This document shows, one piece after another, positions 51,546 to 60,874 of a DNA stretch of 64,000 bases. The stretch's first letter is position 1. Each line of letters opens with the position of its first letter. Under the pieces are notes generated by a model, which was not told the DNA's origin, searched no databases, and was given only the letters and a program-made list of their open reading frames with translations. The translations under genes were made by a program, and so were the position numbers. This stretch comes from DAINPP01 sp963667315 (GTDB taxonomy: Bacteria; Thermotogota; Thermotogae; MWEM01), in assembly GCA_963667315.1 (NCBI GenBank), contig OY763325.1, positions 310,001-374,000 on the forward strand. The letters run 5' to 3'.

Positions 51546-54242
51546 CAGGTGCTCTTTCCTTTCCACAATGTTTTTAAAAAGAGTCATGATGGCTTGCAAT
51601 TCTTTGTAAAACTCCCGATAATAAAGATCGATAAAATGATAATCTTCATTTTTTACAGCTTCTTCAAGTATTATTCTTAGATTGATAGCTTTTTCAGTTC
51701 CAAGATAATCGAGAGATGATTTAAAATAATGAATTTTTTCATAGATTGTCTGCATATCTCTTTTGTCGATTGCCGCTGAAATCATCTTCAATTGCTCCGG
51801 TGTTTCTTTAAGAAACTCATTGATGATCAATGAAGTTGTCTCTTCATCGAGTCCGGCTTTTTCAATCTGTTTTGAAATTGATTTTTTGATCATTTCCCGT
51901 GTATTATTTTCAGTTTGGTTTTTTGAAAAAAGATTTAAGAAAACTTTTTTTGAAACAGGTTTTTTTAAGACGATGTCAAATCCACTTTCTTTTAAGTATT
52001 TTGACGTTTGGGATGAATTTTCTCCTGTCAAAGCAATAAAGCAGGCCTTTTTGTTTTGATTCTCTGAATTCCTGACTTTTGATATTATCTTATCACCCGT
52101 GAGAAAGGGCATATTGATATCCAAAACAATGAAATCAAACTTTTCCTTTTCGATTTTTTCCAACGCCTCTTTGCCATTGTTGGCTGTTGAAATAAATTTT
52201 ATCGATAGATCATCCAGATAATTTTTCAATACCTGGAGATTTATTCTGTTATCATCGGCAATAAGTATACTGAAATCCTTTTTCTTCGAATATTCATAAG
52301 GGGGTTGAACCATATCCGCTACTTTGAAGGGGATTTTGACTGTGAACGTTGATCCTTTGCCCGTAGTACTTTTTAACAAAAGTTCTCCGTTGAACATGGT
52401 AATCAGTTTTTTTACGATCGAAAGACCAAGTCCGGTACCCTGAATATGATGGCTGTTTTCAAGCTGATAATAGGGGTCAAATATCTTTTCCTGAAGTTCT
52501 TCTTTGATACCGGCACCGCTATCAGCTACTGAAAAAATTAACGTATCTTCTTCCGTTGTGATCGTCAGTTCCACTTTTCCTTCATCCGTATATTTTACAG
52601 CGTTGGAAAGCAGGTTGTTTAAAAGTTGCGTTATGCGAATTTTATCTGTTTTGATTAGTTCCGGTACTATCTCATCGACATAAACAGACCACTGTAATTG
52701 TTTTTGTTTCGATAGAATTGAATAAATTGCATCCAATTCATTTATCACTTCGTTGATTGAAAAAGTTTCTTCATGTAATTCGAATTTCCCGGCTTCAATC
52801 TTTGCATTATCCAGAATATTATTCAAGATTTCCTTGAGGTTTAATGCACAAGATTTGATAACGCTTATATCATCCATAGTCTGTTCATCCAAAGCCTTTG
52901 ACAATAAGGATTCGGACATACCCAATATTCCCATCAAAGGGTTCCTGATCTCATGGCTTGTTTGAGCAATAATATCAGACTTCATCTGCGCAGCCTTTAA
53001 GGCTTCATTTTTTTGGAGTTCAAGCTCATAATTTTTACTTTGCATCAGCATATTATTATGGAGGAGTGTTCTGAATTGTACGATTAAAATTAATCCGAAA
53101 CCAAGGCTTCCGAAAATTAAACCTAAATCTGTTAGATTAGGGCCAATGTCCCTTAAAACATGCCAGGTTATAAGATAGTGAATAAAAGTAATGTTCATAA
53201 AGAAGATTGGAAGCAGCAACCATTCTCTTGATTTTATATGCATTACAAGTATAATAGTTGCTGTTAATATGTTGATAATGTTAATGATGAGAGAAACTGC
53301 GATCCATTGAGCATGAGCTGCAAATGTTGGCTGTAGTATACCGAACAAAACGGCAAGGATATTGGCAACGAGCAATATTTTTGAAATTTTTGTTTTATTC
53401 GTTGAATAAAGTTCTATAGAGGCGGTAAGAAACCATGAGGCGAGAAATCCCGCGCTTACGGTTAATTTCCTGAGGATGAGAAAAAAATCAATCGTTCCGG
53501 TAGATATTCTAAATCGATCGTCGTATAAAAAAATAGCCGTCAGTAACATACAAAATCCAAGATACAAAAAAAGTTTTCTTGTTTTTTTATCTGAGATTCC
53601 AAGTATGATCAGTATAATACCAAGTATCAATGCGGCCCCCATAGAAATAAAAGGAATATAAGTTCTGAAGAGGTTCTGCACATAGACTTTTGTATAAGTA
53701 TTATCGAAATTTGTAAGAATGGGTGCTTTATCAATACCATGAGTATACATTGAATAGAGTTCAATAATGAGCTCGTTTTTTTGAGTATTGAGTAAATGCT
53801 TATCAAGTGCGATCAAGTGAACATGATTCCAGACGTTTGCAGTCCCATGATCAATATCGCCGGTTTGATTGATCAATGTACCATTCAAATATATCCTAAA
53901 TCCGCTTGAAGAAAGAAAGGGGAGTACAAGATACTTATAGTCACCGTCAAAGTAATATTGACAGTTGATAAATAAACTACGTTCAGTGATTTTATGAAAA
54001 GGGATATTAGTTTTAAAAGTTGGAAGCTTTGTATTTAAGGGATCAGATTTTTCACTTTCTGATACAACCCAGGTACCATCCAATTCCGTACCCGGGATGT
54101 TTAATGCCCATATTTCCGTTGAATAAAAAATAAAAAATAGTATCAAAGACATTAATCCTCCGAAGAGGATTGCTTTTAGATTAATAACTAATTTTTTATT
54201 CCCAATCACTTTTTTTGTAACCTGAATAGATTTTAGAATCAA
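51543..54242 (-). CDS. Hybrid histidine kinase with 7TMR-DISM sensor, receiver and HPt domains
   Basis: This 899-residue sensor has, in order, a short TM anchor, a DISMED2-like extracytoplasmic beta domain (about 60-180), seven membrane helices (about 190-395), a coiled coil, HisKA with His430 in TSHEIRNPLMG, an HATPase with NLLSNAVKYT and GTGLGLSIV, a receiver with ADDNRINLQ and VLDINMP, and an HPt-like end with IHYFKSSLDYLG. It can carry a full phosphorelay in one chain. The frame opens at 54242 inside the glutaredoxin gene; ATG 54152 with GGAGG 4 bases upstream is an alternative start. No DNA-binding output partner is nearby. Confidence 0.92.
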   Translation of the reverse strand: MILKSIQVTKKVIGNKKLVINLKAILFGGLMSLILFFIFYSTEIWALNIPGTELDGTWVVSESEKSDPLNTKLPTFKTNIPFHKITERSLFINCQYYFDGDYKYLVLPFLSSSGFRIYLNGTLINQTGDIDHGTANVWNHVHLIALDKHLLNTQKNELIIELYSMYTHGIDKAPILTNFDNTYTKVYVQNLFRTYIPFISMGAALILGIILIILGISDKKTRKLFLYLGFCMLLTAIFLYDDRFRISTGTIDFFLILRKLTVSAGFLASWFLTASIELYSTNKTKISKILLVANILAVLFGILQPTFAAHAQWIAVSLIINIINILTATIILVMHIKSREWLLLPIFFMNITFIHYLITWHVLRDIGPNLTDLGLIFGSLGFGLILIVQFRTLLHNNMLMQSKNYELELQKNEALKAAQMKSDIIAQTSHEIRNPLMGILGMSESLLSKALDEQTMDDISVIKSCALNLKEILNNILDNAKIEAGKFELHEETFSINEVINELDAIYSILSKQKQLQWSVYVDEIVPELIKTDKIRITQLLNNLLSNAVKYTDEGKVELTITTEEDTLIFSVADSGAGIKEELQEKIFDPYYQLENSHHIQGTGLGLSIVKKLITMFNGELLLKSTTGKGSTFTVKIPFKVADMVQPPYEYSKKKDFSILIADDNRINLQVLKNYLDDLSIKFISTANNGKEALEKIEKEKFDFIVLDINMPFLTGDKIISKVRNSENQNKKACFIALTGENSSQTSKYLKESGFDIVLKKPVSKKVFLNLFSKNQTENNTREMIKKSISKQIEKAGLDEETTSLIINEFLKETPEQLKMISAAIDKRDMQTIYEKIHYFKSSLDYLGTEKAINLRIILEEAVKNEDYHFIDLYYREFYKELQAIMTLFKNIVERKEHL

Positions 54243-54432
54243 GTATCACAGGCAAATCAATACGATCAACACCAAAGGCTTTTCTGATTGCAACGATCGA
54301 TTGTTTCGCCTCTTTTGAAAGGGATTCTATCGGAATCTCGATAATATTGTGTCCCTTTTCTGTCAGGTCTTTTTTCGCCTGTTCACATTTGCTGCAATTC
54401 TCTTTACTCAATATAAATATGGCTTTTTTCAT
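54196..54432 (-). CDS. Glutaredoxin-like thiol protein
   Basis: The 78-residue protein has a thioredoxin fold start KAIFILSKENCSKCEQAKKDL with the active-site pair Cys13-x-x-Cys16, a DLPVILDSKIYSGY cis-Pro segment, and ends soon after. It is one of the shortest glutaredoxin forms. AAGGAGATGAAG precedes the ATG. It lies 63 bases after one hybrid kinase and overlaps the start of the other, an odd setting that suggests a redox input to signalling or simply coupled expression. Confidence 0.85.
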   Translation of the reverse strand: MKKAIFILSKENCSKCEQAKKDLTEKGHNIIEIPIESLSKEAKQSIVAIRKAFGVDRIDLPVILDSKIYSGYKKSDWE

Positions 54433-54495
54433 TCTTCATCTCCTTTATGAAATCCAGTCCAAAGTATTATACAGAAAAAAGCCTCTTTATAAAAA

Positions 54496-57400
54496 TTATT
54501 CTACATTTTCTCGCTTTATTTCTTTTTTTACGATGGCCCATTCTTCATCTAATTGCAGAATTAAATTTTTAATGTCTGATTTCTTTTCTTTAGATGCGAT
54601 TTCTACTTCTCTTGCCATTTCTCCGAATTTGTTCAGACATATTTCAAGGGAACTGCCTTTGATTGCATGTGCTTCAATTCTGATTATTTCATAATCCTTG
54701 ATCTCGGCGGCTTCTTTTAGTTTTTTGATCCTTTCTTCAATATCATTTTCTGCTGCGTCAAGTAAAAGCATTAAAGTGTCTTTATCGTTTTCCAGTTTCT
54801 GCAATAGTTGTTCTTTGTCGAAATGTTTGAAGTTTTTTTCCTGTGAAATGATTTTTATTTCCTGTTGAATCATATCCGACGGGGATAAAAATTTTAACAA
54901 GGTTTTTTCAAGTATTGTCCTGTTGATAGGCTTGGTCAAAAAGTCATCCATCCCTGCATTCAGGCATTTTTCCCTTTCACCCGCCACAGCACCTGCTGTT
55001 AATGCAATGATCGGCGTTCTGATTTCTTTTTCGCTTTCCAGCTTTCTGATCAGCTTAGTTGCTTCAATACCATCTACCTCAGGCATTTGAATGTCCATCA
55101 ATATAATGTCGAATTTCTCATTAGCAACAGCCTCAAATGCCAACTTACCGTTTTCAGCGCTATAAATTCTCGGAGAATTCAGAATCTGCTTAATAATTGT
55201 ACTAATTAAAAGCATATTAATTCTGACATCTTCAACGATTAAAATCTTAGGAGACTTTTTCAAAGTGATCGGTTTGTGTATGCCATCGATATTATTTGGG
55301 AGTTGATTCTCAGCCCTTCTGAACAGATTTAAAAGTTCGTCTGTTTTAAATGGTTTAATGAGTGAATGGTCGAAAACAGTTTTGCTAAAATTATTACGGT
55401 CTTCAGCGTTTATTAATAGAATAGTTTTTGGCTGATGATTTTTTTGCTTTAATTCAAGACTAAAAGCTGTAAGCTGTTCATGATCTTTTTGATGATAATC
55501 AATTATTAAGAAATCAAAAGGGATATCCCCTTTCTGTACTGACTTGAATTTTTCAATTGTATCAATTTGACTGGAGACTACACCTACTTCTGAAAACACT
55601 TTATTGAGCATATTGAATAATGTAGTATTTTTTCCAATCAGAAGCGCGTTTTGTTTTGATTCAATAGATTTGTCAGATAACCATGTTCTTTCATCGTATT
55701 TCGTTTCAACCTTGAAACTAAACGTAGACCCGGCACCTTCCGTGCTTTCGACCGATATCGTTCCGCCCATTTTATTGACAAAATTCTTAGAGATAAACAA
55801 TCCCAGTCCGGTTCCGCCATATTTCCTTGTCGTTGATGCATCAGCCTGCGAAAAAGACTTGAAGAGTCTTTTTTGTTTTTCTTCTGATATGCCAATCCCG
55901 GTATCTCTAATTGAAAAACTGAAAATTCCGGTATGAGAATCTGATGAAGCAAAATCAACAGCTAATTCCACTTCTCCTTCGTGTGTGAATTTTATGGCAT
56001 TATTTAATAAGTTCAGAAGAATTTGTTTTAATCTTACCGGATCAAAATAAGCGTGTTCAGGCACTTCTGGAGATATGTTCAAAACAAGCTCTATCCCTTT
56101 TACTGAAGATTGATATTTTACCATATCAATACTTTGTTCCAATAATTTCGGGAGGTTTATCCTGATGATTTCCATTTCAATCTTTCCTGCTTCAATCTTT
56201 GAAATATCCAGGATGTCGTTGATGATTGCTAGCAGACTATGGGCTGAGTTTTTTAAAGTCGAAAGATACTGTTGTTGAAGATCATTGACTTCTGTCTCAC
56301 TGAGTAAGGTGCTGAAACCGATAATACTGTTCAAAGGTGTTCTGACTTCATGACTGATATTTGCGAGGAATTCTGATTTTGCTTTGTTCGAATTTTCAGC
56401 ACTTTCTTTCTTTAATTTTAAATTCATACCCATAAGAATAAAATAAATAAGAACAAAAGCTATAATGATGTATAGTAAATATGCCCACCAGGTTTGCCAA
56501 GGCGGAGATGCGATGATTAATTTTATAGATGTACCGGTATCATTCCATATCCCATCATTATTTGCAGCTTTTATTCTGAAAGTGTAATTTCCGGGTTGAA
56601 GATTTGAGTAACTCATATAATTTCTGTTTCCACTGTAAATCCATTCTGAATCAACCCCTTCAAGTTTGTACGCATATTGATTTTTTTCCGGTGAGAAGTA
56701 ATCAATACCAATAAATTCAAAAGAAATGAAATTTCTGTTGTAAGGCAGGGTGATTTCATCGAGATTATAATAAGGGATCTTTGTTTTAAAATTTTCATTC
56801 ATTACTTTTATATCAATAATATGAATCTGCGGCTCATGAAAATTGATCATCTCAGGTGTTTGTTTGAAAACATATATGCCATGCATGGCCCCAAAGTAAA
56901 GTGAACCGTCTTTTGCCTTTTCGTGCCCCTGATTGAATTCCATACCCCAAAGTCCGTCTTGTTCAGTGATATGCTTGAATTGATCAAGCTTATAATCATA
57001 TATGTTTATTCCGTATGAGGTGGCGATCCAAATATTTCCCTTATCATCTTCCAAAATAGAGGAGATCGCATTATCGGACAATCCGTCTTTTTTTGAGTAA
57101 TGTGTGATCTTTCCCGTTTTTTCGTTCATTATGGTAATACCACCGCTTGACGTTCCAATCCAGATATTGCCTCTACTGTCTTCAAAGAGTGTTCTTACCG
57201 TATTGTTACTGATTGTATTTTTATCTTGTGGATCGTTGAAATACCTGACAAAATTATCGTTTTGTTCATCGTATCGATTTAATCCATTATTGGTGCCAAT
57301 CCATATATTGCCTTCAACATCTTCAATTAAATAATATACAAGGTTATCACTAAGTGTAGTTGAATCCTTTTCATCTGATTTATAATTAACAAAACGGTTT

Positions 57401-58851
57401 TCTTCAAGGTTCCAAATATCAACACCATTTTTGTAATATCCGATCCAGAGATTGTTATGCTTATCTTCAAGCATTTGATATACGATTGAACCCGTTGGAT
57501 TTTTATCAGTGCCATCCGGAAGAAAACGTTTGAAACTATCAGTTTCAGGAAGGTATTTGTTGAAACCTTCGTTTGTGCCGATCCACAAATTATCCTGGTT
57601 GTCTTCGTAAATAAAAGTAACAATATTATTACTTAATGAAGAATCGTCATCTGGGATATTCACATATTTAAAGATCTTTTGTTCCTTTACATCGAATTTA
57701 TTAAGACCTCCGTTATAGATTCCAAACCAAAGATTTCCCTCTGAATCTTCAAGAATAGAGTTAACTTTTCCCCTTGATATCCCAAGTTCATCTTCAGCGC
57801 TGCTACTGAACTTTCTATAATCAATTTTTCGGCGGTTTAATTTATTCAGACCATTGCCATTGGTGCCAATCCAAATGAGACCGGAATCATCAATAAAGAT
57901 TGAATAAACGGTATCATGACTGAGTGAACCGGGGTTTCTCTCATCATATCTGAACTCAAGGACGCTATCACTGTTAAAATCATATTCGTAAAGACCGCCT
58001 CCCCATGTCCCTGCCCAGATTGAACGATCTTTTTCAACTTTCAATGTATATATCGTATTATCAGCAATTTTGATTAAATCGAATTGAAATGTTTTCGGAT
58101 TAAATTTTAAGAGGCCATTTCCCCAGTTTCCGATCCAAATAATACCATCTTCATCCTGGTCAAGGGCCATGATGTAATCAGTTTTAAAAATGGGATATTG
58201 TTTTGATGAAAAGAGCTGGAAAGAATCATTCTCTTTGTTATAGAGGTTTAACCCGGTTAACGTTCCCACCCAGATATTGCCATCATTGTCCTTTAGCAAA
58301 GATCTTATCGTATTTCCACTGATTGATTTACTCTCATCATCTGATGCCGGGTATTTTTTTATCACACCGGTTTCCGGGTTCAGTACGTTTAACCCATTTA
58401 ATGTTCCGACCCAGATATTGCCATCATTATCCTTTGTGATTGCTGTAACAACTTCATTGCTCAATGATGTGTCATCATTGGGTATATGTTTGTAATGCGT
58501 AAAAGTTTCTGAATCAATGTCGAAACGTGCTAACCCATTATAGGTCCCAATCCAGAGGACATTGTTGTCATAGTCAAGATACATTGTTTGAATCAATCTG
58601 TGGGGTAATGATGTTTTATCGTAGGGATCATGTTCATAAGTTTTAAAATTTATACCATCAAAACGGTTAAGTCCTCCCTGGGTTCCAAACCACAGAAAAC
58701 CATTTTTGTCTTGTATGATCGAAGAAACGGAAGAATTTGATAATCCTTCTTTTCTCCCGAGTCTTTCGAATATATAATTTCCTGTTGCTGAGAAATAAGC
58801 AGAAACCAAAACAATGAAAATAATAAATATAAAATATAAGCGTCTATTCAA
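54496..58851 (-). CDS. Giant hybrid two-component kinase with Reg_prop propellers, two receivers and HPt
   Basis: This protein of about 1451 residues has an N-terminal membrane anchor, then about 14 Reg_prop repeats (W-I/F/V-G-T-x-G units, for example WFGTQGG, WIGTNNG), which should form two seven-bladed propellers. A Y_Y_Y domain follows (YKLEGVDSEW, LQPGNYTFRIKAAN), then a TM, HisKA with NISHEVRTPLNS, HATPase with NLLNNAIKFT and GGTGLGLFI, and two receivers. The first receiver lacks the acidic pair; the second is canonical (VEDVRINM, LMDIQMP). An HPt ends it (HAIKGSS). TTG 58851 fits AAGAAGTGATC 6 bases upstream better than the GTG at 58863. Confidence 0.93.
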   Translation of the reverse strand: MNRRLYFIFIIFIVLVSAYFSATGNYIFERLGRKEGLSNSSVSSIIQDKNGFLWFGTQGGLNRFDGINFKTYEHDPYDKTSLPHRLIQTMYLDYDNNVLWIGTYNGLARFDIDSETFTHYKHIPNDDTSLSNEVVTAITKDNDGNIWVGTLNGLNVLNPETGVIKKYPASDDESKSISGNTIRSLLKDNDGNIWVGTLTGLNLYNKENDSFQLFSSKQYPIFKTDYIMALDQDEDGIIWIGNWGNGLLKFNPKTFQFDLIKIADNTIYTLKVEKDRSIWAGTWGGGLYEYDFNSDSVLEFRYDERNPGSLSHDTVYSIFIDDSGLIWIGTNGNGLNKLNRRKIDYRKFSSSAEDELGISRGKVNSILEDSEGNLWFGIYNGGLNKFDVKEQKIFKYVNIPDDDSSLSNNIVTFIYEDNQDNLWIGTNEGFNKYLPETDSFKRFLPDGTDKNPTGSIVYQMLEDKHNNLWIGYYKNGVDIWNLEENRFVNYKSDEKDSTTLSDNLVYYLIEDVEGNIWIGTNNGLNRYDEQNDNFVRYFNDPQDKNTISNNTVRTLFEDSRGNIWIGTSSGGITIMNEKTGKITHYSKKDGLSDNAISSILEDDKGNIWIATSYGINIYDYKLDQFKHITEQDGLWGMEFNQGHEKAKDGSLYFGAMHGIYVFKQTPEMINFHEPQIHIIDIKVMNENFKTKIPYYNLDEITLPYNRNFISFEFIGIDYFSPEKNQYAYKLEGVDSEWIYSGNRNYMSYSNLQPGNYTFRIKAANNDGIWNDTGTSIKLIIASPPWQTWWAYLLYIIIAFVLIYFILMGMNLKLKKESAENSNKAKSEFLANISHEVRTPLNSIIGFSTLLSETEVNDLQQQYLSTLKNSAHSLLAIINDILDISKIEAGKIEMEIIRINLPKLLEQSIDMVKYQSSVKGIELVLNISPEVPEHAYFDPVRLKQILLNLLNNAIKFTHEGEVELAVDFASSDSHTGIFSFSIRDTGIGISEEKQKRLFKSFSQADASTTRKYGGTGLGLFISKNFVNKMGGTISVESTEGAGSTFSFKVETKYDERTWLSDKSIESKQNALLIGKNTTLFNMLNKVFSEVGVVSSQIDTIEKFKSVQKGDIPFDFLIIDYHQKDHEQLTAFSLELKQKNHQPKTILLINAEDRNNFSKTVFDHSLIKPFKTDELLNLFRRAENQLPNNIDGIHKPITLKKSPKILIVEDVRINMLLISTIIKQILNSPRIYSAENGKLAFEAVANEKFDIILMDIQMPEVDGIEATKLIRKLESEKEIRTPIIALTAGAVAGEREKCLNAGMDDFLTKPINRTILEKTLLKFLSPSDMIQQEIKIISQEKNFKHFDKEQLLQKLENDKDTLMLLLDAAENDIEERIKKLKEAAEIKDYEIIRIEAHAIKGSSLEICLNKFGEMAREVEIASKEKKSDIKNLILQLDEEWAIVKKEIKRENVE

Positions 58852-59122
58852 GATATCGATCACTTCTTTCTTTTTTTAAATCCTCTCATAATGATAGCAT
58901 ATTTTTTGTTCTCTATACCAGACATCGACTTTATTTGGGGGAAAAAGCAAATATGTTGGGAAATTTCAATTTATATTTACGATACAGACATATTATAAGC
59001 CTTTTCTTATGAGATTCTGATTTAAAAAATGATATTATATTAGTATGGTTTGAAAAATATCGGACTATTAGGTAACGTTGGTGGATTTGTGTCAAATCAA
59101 TTGTTTTTGTGGAGGTGTAAGC

Positions 59123-59710
59123 ATGAAAAAGATTCTTTTGCTGTTATTGCTGATTGTTATTTTATTCACAGGTTGTATCAGGTACATACCGTTCCGAGAG
59201 GATTTCTTTACTCTGGAAATCATTAAAGAAGCAAGAGATAGAATTCTTGCCGAAAACCCGGGTGTGGCATTGCAGTTCTATGAGTTTACTGGTGGGATCA
59301 GACCTGAAGATGGAACCGAATATGATGGTATGGTAGCTAGAGGTGCAAAAACAATAGAAGATCTCATTTGGTGGGAATTTGTTTTTGCGGCTGATGTAGG
59401 CGATACAGCCGTTATCACGAAGATGAATGGAGAATGGGGAACTTCCGAGATTGTAGCTGAACCATGGCTTGAAGATCAGGTCTATAATCCGGAATATCTC
59501 AGAATAGACCTTGATGATGCTGTTGAAATTCTGAAAATCTACCTCTGGGGGGATACGGCACCCTTGGATATCTTTGACTTTGTTGTATTCAGACAACCTT
59601 TAAATCCAGAAGTAACAGAGCCCTATTACATCTTTACCGTTGCGCCCGGAGAATATGTTTTTGTTGGTGCAATAACCGGTGGGATAAAAACGGAAAATGA
59701 TAATCCATAA
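59123..59710 (+). CDS. Putative lipoprotein of unknown function
   Basis: The 195-residue protein begins with a lipoprotein signal (MKKILLLLLLIVILFTGC, lipobox FTGC at 15-18). The mature part is acidic with mixed alpha/beta character (DDAVEILKIYLWGDTAPLDIFDFVVFRQPL) and repeated aromatic residues, similar in style to PepSY-like or DUF domains of envelope proteins; I cannot name it. ATG 59123 has GGAGGTG 7 bases upstream. It is alone, ends in a terminator shared with the lysine operon, and is divergent from the kinase cluster. Confidence 0.75.
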   Translation: MKKILLLLLLIVILFTGCIRYIPFREDFFTLEIIKEARDRILAENPGVALQFYEFTGGIRPEDGTEYDGMVARGAKTIEDLIWWEFVFAADVGDTAVITKMNGEWGTSEIVAEPWLEDQVYNPEYLRIDLDDAVEILKIYLWGDTAPLDIFDFVVFRQPLNPEVTEPYYIFTVAPGEYVFVGAITGGIKTENDNP

Positions 59711-59714
59711 AAAA

Positions 59715-59745
59715 AAGACAGGGTTTTTTACCCTGTCTTACTTCA
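59715..59745. terminator. Bidirectional terminator
   Basis: AAGACAGGGT (59715-59724) / ACCCTGTCTT (59730-59739) with a T5 loop. It serves the lipoprotein (plus strand) and includes the stop codon of the aminotransferase (minus strand). Confidence 0.85.
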
Positions 59746-60874
59746 ACAATTCGTTTAATTTTTCTGTTATTATCCGGATCTCTTCAAAAGTGATATTTAA
59801 AGCCGGTAATAATCGTATTGTCTTATCTTTGATAACGTTTATCAACAGTCCTGCTTCCAATGCTTTGTCACGTAAATGAGGATCTTCGTTAAAAAGTTCT
59901 ATGGCTATCATTAAACCTTTATGCCGAATTTCTTTAATCTTTGGCACCGGGATTATTGCATCAGCAAAAAACGCACCTTTTTCAACAATATCGCCTAATA
60001 ATTGATCAATATGGGTTACAACGACTTCCCCCCCTGCGAGGGAAACGGGGTTCGGCGCAAAAGTAGAACCATGATCGCCTTGCTGGAATATCTCTTCCGA
60101 ACCGTTTAAAAAGATCGTTGCTCCCAGAGGCAATCCACCGCCAATAGCTTTTCCGAGTGTTATGATATCCGGGTTGAGATGATAATGCTGATAAGCATAG
60201 AATCTTCCGGTTCTACCGATTCCGGATTGTATTTCATCGATTACGAGTAATATTTCCCTGTCTGATGTTAATCTGTTGATCGATTCGGAGAGTGCTTCAC
60301 AGAGGGGGACAACACCACCGGAGCCAAGAATCGGTTCCAGAAAAACTGCGATAATATCATTTTCGTTTTCGGAAAAAACGGTTTCAAATGCCGTTCGATC
60401 ATTAAAGGGTATCCTGATGATATTTTCCAGTAGTGGTTCAAAAGGTTGTCTGAGTTTTTCGAAACCGTTTAATGATAGAGAACCAAGTGTTCTCCCGTGG
60501 AAGGCACTTTCAAATGTAATGATTTTTTTCTTATCTGAAATAGCCATTTTTTTCTTCACAGCTTTTAAAGCCGCTTCAATTGCTTCAGTTCCCGAATTTG
60601 TGAAAAATACCTGTCCCGTTCTGCCTGTGTTTTCAACCAGAATTTTTGCAATGGATTCTGCCTTATCCTGAAAGAAGAAATTTGATATATGTTCGAATCT
60701 TGTCATCTGTAGCTTTTGAGCGGTAAGCACCTCATCGTTTGAATGACCGAGAGCAAGCACACCTATTCCGCTGAATGTGTCCATATATTTGTTTCCTTTG
60801 TCATCCCAGATATAAATGCCCTTAGTTTTTTTTACATTGAAGTCATATTCGTTGTACATTTTCATTCTATACAT
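59738..60874 (-). CDS. Class III aminotransferase, likely N-acetyl-diaminopimelate or acetylornithine aminotransferase
   Basis: The 378-residue PLP enzyme is of the ArgD/class III fold: FTNSGTEAIEAALKAVKK, FHGRTLGSLSLNG, LLVIDEIQSGIGRTGRFYAYQHY and the PLP-lysine motif ITLGKAIGGGLPLGA. As the last gene of a dapA-dapB-dapH-lysC set it most likely transaminates N-acetyl-2-amino-6-oxopimelate to N-acetyl-LL-DAP, a job done in Bacillus by the class I enzyme PatA; ArgD-type enzymes are known to do both. GAGGAG is 8 bases before ATG 60874, which lies inside the end of lysC. Confidence 0.85.
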   Translation of the reverse strand: MYRMKMYNEYDFNVKKTKGIYIWDDKGNKYMDTFSGIGVLALGHSNDEVLTAQKLQMTRFEHISNFFFQDKAESIAKILVENTGRTGQVFFTNSGTEAIEAALKAVKKKMAISDKKKIITFESAFHGRTLGSLSLNGFEKLRQPFEPLLENIIRIPFNDRTAFETVFSENENDIIAVFLEPILGSGGVVPLCEALSESINRLTSDREILLVIDEIQSGIGRTGRFYAYQHYHLNPDIITLGKAIGGGLPLGATIFLNGSEEIFQQGDHGSTFAPNPVSLAGGEVVVTHIDQLLGDIVEKGAFFADAIIPVPKIKEIRHKGLMIAIELFNEDPHLRDKALEAGLLINVIKDKTIRLLPALNITFEEIRIITEKLNELLK

